Positions 13,362-17,118 of a DNA stretch of 17,118 nucleotides are shown piece after piece. The stretch spans positions 1 through 17,118 of the forward strand of contig JAFYGX010000182.1 of the NCBI GenBank assembly GCA_017543025.1, read 5' to 3'. Under the pieces are notes generated by a model. The model ran no database searches, had not been told where the DNA came from, and saw nothing but the letters and a program-made list of their open reading frames with translations. This DNA comes from Solobacterium sp. GTDB taxonomy: Bacteria > Bacillota_I > Bacilli_A > Erysipelotrichales > Erysipelotrichaceae. The stretch's first letter is position 1; every line of letters starts with the position of its first letter. Position numbers and translations under genes: made by a program.

Positions 13362-14400
13362 TATAACAATGCCTGAGGTTCCGCATCCCGATTCCTTTCC
13401 GTCTGCACCCGCAGTAACAGCAGAAAAACCGATACGCTATGGGATTCTTTCCGTCGCCTCCACATTCAGCCGCTTCACAGCCGCAATGAACGAAACAGGA
13501 ACCGGAATCGTCACCGCGGTATCCTCACGGTCATTGCACAAAGCAGAAGAAGCTGCATCGAAATGGAATATTCCCTTTGCCTGCACGGATTACCGGGAAA
13601 TTCTTAACAGCCCTGAGATCGATGCGGTATATATTCCGGTGATCAACAGCCTGCATTACTCTTATGCCAGGGAGGCGCTGCTTGCCGGCAAACATGTCAT
13701 TCTTGAAAAGCCGTTTGTCCTTCATGCCGGACAGGCGCAGGAACTGTTCGACCTTGCGGAAGAAAGAAGATTGTTTCTTACTGAAGCAATCAAAACGCCG
13801 TTTCTTCCGGTCTATGCCTATATAAAACAGCTGATTGCGGAACGGAAGCTCGGTGCGATCCGCTTCATGGAATTCCATCAGTCCTATACAGGCGGCTCCT
13901 ATATCGCAGGGTGGAACCGGGACAGAGAATCCGGCGGCGGCGTATTATATGCAAACGAAGCATATTTCTTCCGAATGGCAGAATTCTTCGGAGGAACAGT
14001 TCGCTCGTGCACAGGCACCGCTTCGTTCGGAGAGAGCGGTGTGGAAGAGCAGGTCAGTCTTTCCGTTCAGCTGGAAAACGGGTGTCTTGCCTCACTTGGC
14101 GTATCAACCAACATTCTTTTTAACAATGATCTTAAAATTTACCTGGATCATGGAACAGTCATTGTGCCGGATTACTGGAAAGCAGACCGCTGTTTCCTGT
14201 ATCAGAACAGAACTCTGACCGAAGAAAAACACTTCCCCTGCGAACATGAATTCCGTTATGAACTGGCGCATTATAACGACTGCATTCGCTCCTCTCTCTC
14301 GTTCAGTCCCGTCAACAGCCCGGATCGCACAATCCGCTACATCGGAATCTGCGAAGCTCTTTACCGGACATGGGAGAAGGAAGCAGGCACAGAGAACTGA
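13345..14400 (+). CDS. Gfo/Idh/MocA-family NAD(P)-dependent oxidoreductase
   Basis: The protein has 351 residues from ATG 13345; an ATG at 13369 is an alternative and neither has a clear ribosome binding site. A Ser/Pro-rich lead of about 30 residues precedes the Rossmann fold, which starts with IRYGILSVASTFSRF in place of a typical G-x-G-x-x-G/A. Family markers follow: DAVYIPVINSLHY, the ALLAGKHVILEKPF segment with the EKP motif that lies by the nicotinamide ring, and LTEAIKTPFLP. The C-terminal sheet domain contains GGSYIAGWNRDRESGGGVLYANEAYF, which resembles the dimeric dihydrodiol dehydrogenase branch. Such enzymes oxidise or reduce sugars and related cyclic alcohols; the substrate is not evident. 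It stands alone, divergent from the ABC operon and convergent with argS. Confidence 0.88.
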   Translation: MKTKDNITMPEVPHPDSFPSAPAVTAEKPIRYGILSVASTFSRFTAAMNETGTGIVTAVSSRSLHKAEEAASKWNIPFACTDYREILNSPEIDAVYIPVINSLHYSYAREALLAGKHVILEKPFVLHAGQAQELFDLAEERRLFLTEAIKTPFLPVYAYIKQLIAERKLGAIRFMEFHQSYTGGSYIAGWNRDRESGGGVLYANEAYFFRMAEFFGGTVRSCTGTASFGESGVEEQVSLSVQLENGCLASLGVSTNILFNNDLKIYLDHGTVIVPDYWKADRCFLYQNRTLTEEKHFPCEHEFRYELAHYNDCIRSSLSFSPVNSPDRTIRYIGICEALYRTWEKEAGTEN

Positions 14401-14435
14401 TCCCCCTCCTCTGTTCACTCTGTTTTCAGGCAGAG

Positions 14436-14473
14436 AAAAAACCAGATTCCTCTCACAACTGAGAAGAATCCGG
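14436..14473 (-). terminator. Terminator of argS, possibly shared by the convergent oxidoreductase
   Basis: On the minus strand CCGGATTC (14473-14466) pairs with GAATCTGG (14449-14442) with one G-T pair. After one mismatch five more pairs follow around a four-base loop, and six T come after (14441-14436). It begins six bases past the argS stop. On the plus strand it is 40 bases past the oxidoreductase stop but lacks a T tract. Confidence 0.8.
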
Positions 14474-14478
14474 CTGCT

Positions 14479-16128
14479 TTACATGCTTTCAGGCGCACTG
14501 ACTCCGATGAGATTCAATGCATTTTTCAATGTGATACCGGTCGCCCTTACAAGCCCGAGACGCTGTGCGGTAAGCGCAGGGTCATCCGGGTTGATTACAC
14601 GGCAATGGTTGTAGTAGCTGTGATACACCTTCACAAGCGACAGAATATAATCCGTGATCTTGTTCGGCTTGCGCTGTGCCGCAGCTTCGGCAACATAACC
14701 CGGGAAATCACTGAGCATTTTCATGATCTGAAGCTCCTGCGCATCACTCAGACGCTCATAAGACGTACAGTTCTCATACTCCCCGGCCTTTTCCAGAATG
14801 GAATGCATCCGGCTGTATGCATACTGACAGTAATAAACCGGATTATTGTTGTCCTTCTTGCGGGCAAGGTTCATATCAAAATCCATATGGGTAGCGACAT
14901 CCTTTGAAACAAAGAACCATCTCGCGGCATCCACTCCGACATCCGCGCAGAGCTCACGGATCGTAATCGCATTGCCGGTCCGCTTGGACATCTTGACTTC
15001 CACACCGTCCTCGACCATGCGCACCATCTGAATGAGATCCACATTCAGCGTTCCTTCCGGGTATCCCAGTGCACGAAGCGCAGCTTTCATACGGGTCACA
15101 TAGCTGTGATGGTCCGCTCCCCAGAGATCAATGAGAGTCGGATATCCGCGTTCCACTTTATAAACATGATTGGCAATATCCGGCGTCATATAGGCAAGTG
15201 TTCCATCGCTCTTCTGCAGAACACGATCCTTGTCGTCTCCATACTCCGTGCTTCTGAACCAGAGCGCGCCATCCTTTTCGTAGGTAAGTCCCAGTTCCTT
15301 CATTCTTGCAAGGCATGCATTGATACGCTCCCGGTTGTTTTCATAGAAGAATGTTTCATGCATCCAGGAAGTGATCAGAACCCGGTACAGCTTCAGATCA
15401 CGGTCAATCTTTGCAAGCTCACGTGTTTTTCCTTCGTTCATGAAGTATTCCAGGCGCTCTGCCGGATCAGCATTCAGCCACTGTTCTCCGTCTTTTTCCG
15501 CAATCTCCGCCGCAATCTGCTTCACATCATCTGCGTGATATCCGTCTTCCGGCAGCGGGTATTCCTTTCCGAAATATTCAAAATATCTTGAAATCAGCGA
15601 TTCACCGAGCATTCTGATCTGATTGCCGGCGTCATTGACATAAAATTCTCTGAGCACATCATAACCGCTCGCTTCCATCAGGCGGCAGATACTGTCGCCC
15701 CAGGCCGCATTCCGCGCATGGCCGCAGTGCAGATCACCGGTCGGATTAGCGGAAACCCATTCCACAAGAACCTTCTTTCCTGCTCCGCTGTCATTTTTAC
15801 CGTAATCATCGCCGGCCTGAATCACCGTATTGATGATCTGCGTCAGGGAATCACTGGAAATACGGAAATTGATAAATCCGGGATTAGCCACTTCTATGGA
15901 GCTTGCCTGTGCAAACGATGTACGGAGTTCTTCCGCAATCGGTTCGGCAATCTCGGTCGGACGCTTATGAAGCTGTCTGGCAAGCCGCATCGCAACACTG
16001 GTACTGTAATCCCCCATTTTCGGATCACGCGGTGTTTCAACTACGATCAGACCTTCAGCATCAATGCCATACACGTTCTGAACGGCTTCCTTTACTGCAC
16101 TGTAAATCAGACTTTCATAATCGCTCAT
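14479..16128 (-). CDS. argS: Arginyl-tRNA synthetase
   Basis: The protein has 549 residues from ATG 16128, chosen because GGAGG stands eight bases upstream and the family N-terminus (a helical tRNA-D-loop-binding domain) begins there. The in-frame ATG at 16176 would translate the terminator hairpin. This class I synthetase attaches arginine to tRNA-Arg in the cytoplasm. Visible motifs: SANPTGDLHCGHARNAAWGD with the HIGH-type HCGH box (about 135-140 residues in), FYVNDAGNQIRMLGESL, VKMSKRTGN as the KMSKS box, and the anticodon-binding domain with NNPVYYCQYAYSRMHSIL up to LGLVRATGITLKNALNLIGV. Length is normal for bacterial ArgS. It follows tRNA-Arg(ACG) on the same strand with only a terminator-like hairpin between, so it may depend on read-through. 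Confidence 0.95.
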   Translation of the reverse strand: MSDYESLIYSAVKEAVQNVYGIDAEGLIVVETPRDPKMGDYSTSVAMRLARQLHKRPTEIAEPIAEELRTSFAQASSIEVANPGFINFRISSDSLTQIINTVIQAGDDYGKNDSGAGKKVLVEWVSANPTGDLHCGHARNAAWGDSICRLMEASGYDVLREFYVNDAGNQIRMLGESLISRYFEYFGKEYPLPEDGYHADDVKQIAAEIAEKDGEQWLNADPAERLEYFMNEGKTRELAKIDRDLKLYRVLITSWMHETFFYENNRERINACLARMKELGLTYEKDGALWFRSTEYGDDKDRVLQKSDGTLAYMTPDIANHVYKVERGYPTLIDLWGADHHSYVTRMKAALRALGYPEGTLNVDLIQMVRMVEDGVEVKMSKRTGNAITIRELCADVGVDAARWFFVSKDVATHMDFDMNLARKKDNNNPVYYCQYAYSRMHSILEKAGEYENCTSYERLSDAQELQIMKMLSDFPGYVAEAAAQRKPNKITDYILSLVKVYHSYYNHCRVINPDDPALTAQRLGLVRATGITLKNALNLIGVSAPESM

Positions 16129-16147
16129 ATCTTCTACCTCCGATTTC

Positions 16148-16169
16148 AAAAAAAGCCCATTGCGGGCTT
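16148..16169 (-). terminator. Terminator or attenuator between tRNA-Arg(ACG) and argS
   Basis: AAGCCC (16169-16164 on minus) and GGGCTT (16158-16153) form a six-base-pair stem with a five-base loop, followed by five more T (16152-16148). It lies 15 bases after the tRNA and ends 19 bases before the argS start codon. Confidence 0.75.
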
Positions 16170-16183
16170 CATACATACTCTTA

Positions 16184-16260
16184 TGGCGCGCCGAGCAGGA
16201 GTCGAACCCGCAACCTTTTGATTCGTAGTCAAATGCTCTATCCAGTTGAGCTATCGGCGC
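16184..16260 (-). tRNA. tRNA-Arg (anticodon ACG)
   Basis: The cloverleaf folds fully: acceptor stem GCGCCGA with TCGGCGC, a D arm with AACTGGATA in the loop, anticodon stem TTTGA/TCAAA with loop CTACGAA (anticodon ACG, normally edited to ICG to read CGU, CGC and CGA), T stem GCGGG... with TTCGACT, discriminator G and an encoded CCA. Length is 77 bases. Its promoter lies just upstream and argS just downstream on the same strand. Confidence 0.97.
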
Positions 16261-16297
16261 ATTCCAACGAGATTTTCATTTAAAAATCCGCCACTCA

Positions 16298-16326
16298 TAT
16301 ATACAATACTTTTCTGCGGTTTTCAA
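16298..16326 (-). promoter_or_regulatory. Promoter of tRNA-Arg(ACG) and probably argS
   Basis: On the minus strand TTGAAA (16326-16321) and TATATA (16303-16298) are separated by exactly 17 bases; transcription would start about 30 bases before the tRNA. This is the only good promoter upstream of argS, since fewer than 20 bases separate the hairpin from its start codon. In 16261-16583, a gene-free AT-rich stretch, I otherwise see only the hairpin at 16384-16408 and the promoter of the next tRNA pair. Confidence 0.75.
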
Positions 16327-16383
16327 CCGTTAACCGTCTGTATTCCTTCTATACGCATCCTTTTTAACCCGTAAAAATAAAGA

Positions 16384-16408
16384 AAGGAATCCGCAGATCA
16401 GATTCCTT
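16384..16408 (-). terminator. Isolated hairpin with T-rich tail on the minus strand
   Basis: AAGGAATC (16384-16391) and GATTCCTT (16401-16408) form a perfect eight-base-pair stem with a nine-base loop. On the minus strand it is followed by TCTTTATTTTT, so it could stop leftward transcripts before they enter the tRNA-Arg/argS promoter. No gene on either strand is attached to it. Confidence 0.4.
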
Positions 16409-16543
16409 ATCTTCAATAGGGGGAAAGAAATATCAATGTTTTTCAATTGACACTTTTATGATAAATAATCTTTATGTAAAAATGATGGTAGTTTTGTGAA
16501 AGATTGGCGAAAATTTTGCCTTTCTGACTTTTTCAAAACAAAA

Positions 16544-16572
16544 TCCACAAAAAAGAAAATAGTGTGTATAAT
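16544..16572 (+). promoter_or_regulatory. Promoter of the tRNA-Arg(CCT)/tRNA-Pro(AGG) unit
   Basis: TCCACA (16544-16549) lies 17 bases before a perfect TATAAT (16567-16572). The expected start is about five bases before the first tRNA. Confidence 0.7.
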
Positions 16573-16583
16573 AATAAAGCTCT

Positions 16584-16655
16584 GCCCCCATAGTAAAACG
16601 GATATTACAAACCCCTCCTAAGGGTTAGTTGCAGGTTCGATTCCTGCTGGGGGTG
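16584..16655 (+). tRNA. tRNA-Arg (anticodon CCT)
   Basis: Acceptor stem GCCCCCA with TGGGGGT, D arm GTAA/TTAC around AACGGATA, anticodon stem AACCC/GGGTT with loop CTCCTAA (anticodon CCT, reads AGG), T arm GCAGG/CCTGC with loop TTCGATT, discriminator G. The 3' CCA is not encoded: CCT follows. The end given is the discriminator base. Confidence 0.95.
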
Positions 16656-16668
16656 CCTGTACAGACCC

Positions 16669-16745
16669 CGGGATGTAGCGCAGCTTGGTAGCGCACTTCG
16701 TTAGGGACGAAGTGGTCGCAGGTTCAAATCCTGTCATCCCGACCA
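16669..16745 (+). tRNA. tRNA-Pro (anticodon AGG)
   Basis: Acceptor stem CGGGATG with CATCCCG, D arm GCGC/GCGC around AGCTTGGTA, anticodon stem CTTCG/CGAAG with loop TTAGGGA (anticodon AGG), T arm GCAGG/CCTGT with loop TTCAAAT, discriminator A, CCA encoded. It lies 13 bases after tRNA-Arg(CCT), in the same transcript. An A at position 34 in a proline tRNA is uncommon in bacteria. Confidence 0.96.
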
Positions 16746-16748
16746 TCC

Positions 16749-16776
16749 AAAAACCGCATGATTAAGCGGTTTTTTT
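16749..16776 (+). terminator. Terminator of the tRNA pair
   Basis: AAAAACCGC (16749-16757) pairs with GCGGTTTTT (16766-16774) around an eight-base loop, with the T run continuing to 16776. The A run on the other side makes it work in both directions. Confidence 0.9.
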
Positions 16777-16823
16777 ATTTTCAAGTATAGTCAAAGCGCA
16801 ATTTTGACAGCCGATTTTTTAAA

Positions 16824-16843
16824 AAAGTGAACGAAAAGTGAAC
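16824..16843 (+). repeat. Two direct AAAGTGAAC repeats, possible recombinase arm sites
   Basis: AAAGTGAAC occurs at 16824-16832 and again at 16835-16843, 11 bases apart, about one helical turn. They lie between tRNA-Pro and the tail of a minus-strand gene, where integrase arm-binding sites are found in elements integrated at tRNA genes. Confidence 0.45.
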
Positions 16844-16851
16844 CAAGCAAC

Positions 16852-16875
16852 AAAAAAGCGCCGTTTCCGACGCTT
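16852..16875 (-). terminator. Terminator of the truncated minus-strand gene next to tRNA-Pro
   Basis: On the minus strand AAGCGTCG (16875-16868) pairs with CGGCGCTT (16863-16856), with one T-G pair and a GAAA tetraloop, and is followed by four more T (16855-16852). It lies about 25 bases past the stop codon at 16900-16902. Confidence 0.8.
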
Positions 16876-16899
16876 AATACCTTATATCATTTTAGGTTG

Positions 16900-16941
16900 T
16901 TATCCTTTAAGTTCTTCGGCAAATCTCAGTGTCATCGTTAA
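16900..16941 (-). pseudogene. 3' remnant of a minus-strand gene, possibly an integrase
   Basis: The minus strand reads TMTLRFAEELKG and stop (TAA at 16902-16900), followed by a proper terminator at 16875-16852. Going upstream the frame soon enters the end of an insertion sequence and meets a stop at 16953-16951. The position, pointing towards the 3' end of tRNA-Pro with paired repeats between, is that of the integrase gene of an element inserted at that tRNA. The short tail is compatible with a tyrosine recombinase C-terminus but is too short to prove it. Confidence 0.35.
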
Positions 16942-16943
16942 AT

Positions 16944-16979
16944 GAAAATGTCACCCTGTAGTTTTTAGAAAATGTCGCC
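16944..16979 (+). repeat. Direct 12-base repeats at the left end of an insertion sequence
   Basis: GAAAATGTCACC (16944-16955) and GAAAATGTCGCC (16968-16979) differ in one base and are 24 bases apart. They sit just upstream of the transposase start and are probably transposase binding sites in the left end of the element. The exact outer end and the target duplication cannot be fixed from one side. Confidence 0.55.
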
Positions 16980-16990
16980 TCTGGTTGACC

Positions 16991-17016
16991 TATTCTCTCC
17001 GTAAGGAGATTGAATA
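16991..17016 (+). promoter_or_regulatory. Hairpin masking the transposase ribosome binding site
   Basis: TCTCC (16996-17000) pairs with GGAGA (17005-17009) around a GTAA loop. TATTC (16991-16995) can pair with GAATA (17012-17016) across a two-base bulge. The stem covers the AAGGAG (17003-17008) and reaches the first base of the start codon. Confidence 0.55.
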
Positions 17017-17118
17017 TGAATAGTGAAACCAGAGAATATGCGCTGACTCTTCTCAGCCAGAAAGAACACGATCCAAAACTTACTTACACAGTGATTACGA
17101 GGCTAACCGGTTACAGTA
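17016..17118 (+). CDS. Transposase, N-terminal 34 codons (runs off the window)
   Basis: ATG 17016 follows AAGGAG at seven bases. The 34 visible residues begin MNSETREYALTLLSQKE and end with TVITRLTGYS, which looks like the N-terminal helix-turn-helix of an IS transposase with a DDE integrase core further on. The GAAAATGTC repeats upstream support an IS left end. From memory both fit the ISNCY/IS1202-like or IS481-like groups, but the fragment is too short to assign. The gene continues beyond 17118. Confidence 0.6.
   Translation, partial: MNSETREYALTLLSQKEHDPKLTYTVITRLTGYS

Noticed and set aside
16129..16176. Extension of argS to ATG 16176.
   Set aside because: It would translate the terminator hairpin, and a strong GGAGG precedes ATG 16128, where the family N-terminus begins.

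Overview
The window reads as a chromosomal segment of a low-to-mid GC Gram-positive bacterium (Bacillota). The grounds are GGAGG-type ribosome binding sites, many hairpin-plus-T terminators, a lipobox lipoprotein, a GlgA glycogen synthase and typical Firmicute tRNAs. The balanced base composition and gene repertoire would suit the Erysipelotrichaceae or relatives; that placement is inference from memory, not a search.

Left part, plus strand (1-4220). The 3' end of a His-rich CobW/COG0523 GTPase overlaps by one base a second, divergent COG0523 GTPase that carries an extra C-terminal domain. After a terminator come a short pyruvate-kinase-like protein lacking the C-terminal domain and, after another terminator, a large two-part lipoprotein of unknown function.

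Middle part, minus strand (4366-13033). Two small free-standing transcription units come first: a GNAT acetyltransferase, and a 56-codon peptide with a double-glycine leader signature followed by a zinc-ribbon-like core. Upstream of these on the same strand is a probable operon, transcribed right to left: a 1172-residue MacB-type ABC transporter with a very large extracytoplasmic insert, a membrane GGDEF diguanylate cyclase, and a glycogen synthase with a long Lys/Ala/Glu-rich N-terminal extension.

Divergent region and right part. A roughly 310-bp intergenic stretch with three ATGCATG motifs and a hairpin dyad separates the ABC operon from a plus-strand Gfo/Idh/MocA oxidoreductase, which is preceded and overlapped by a 29-codon ORF. 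Next comes argS on the minus strand, directly behind a tRNA-Arg(ACG) gene with only a terminator-like hairpin between them. Then come plus-strand tRNA-Arg(CCT) and tRNA-Pro(AGG).

Right end (16746-17118). Behind tRNA-Pro lies what looks like the edge of an integrated element: paired 9-mer arm-like repeats, a minus-strand terminator, and the last codons of a minus-strand gene (possibly an integrase). This is interrupted by the left end of an insertion sequence whose transposase begins at 17016 and runs out of the window.

How the genes work together: the clearest functional groupings are the two COG0523 GTPases (metal handling), the ABC-GGDEF-GlgA operon (envelope transport or sensing plus c-di-GMP and storage polysaccharide), and arginine decoding (tRNA-Arg, argS, tRNA-Arg).
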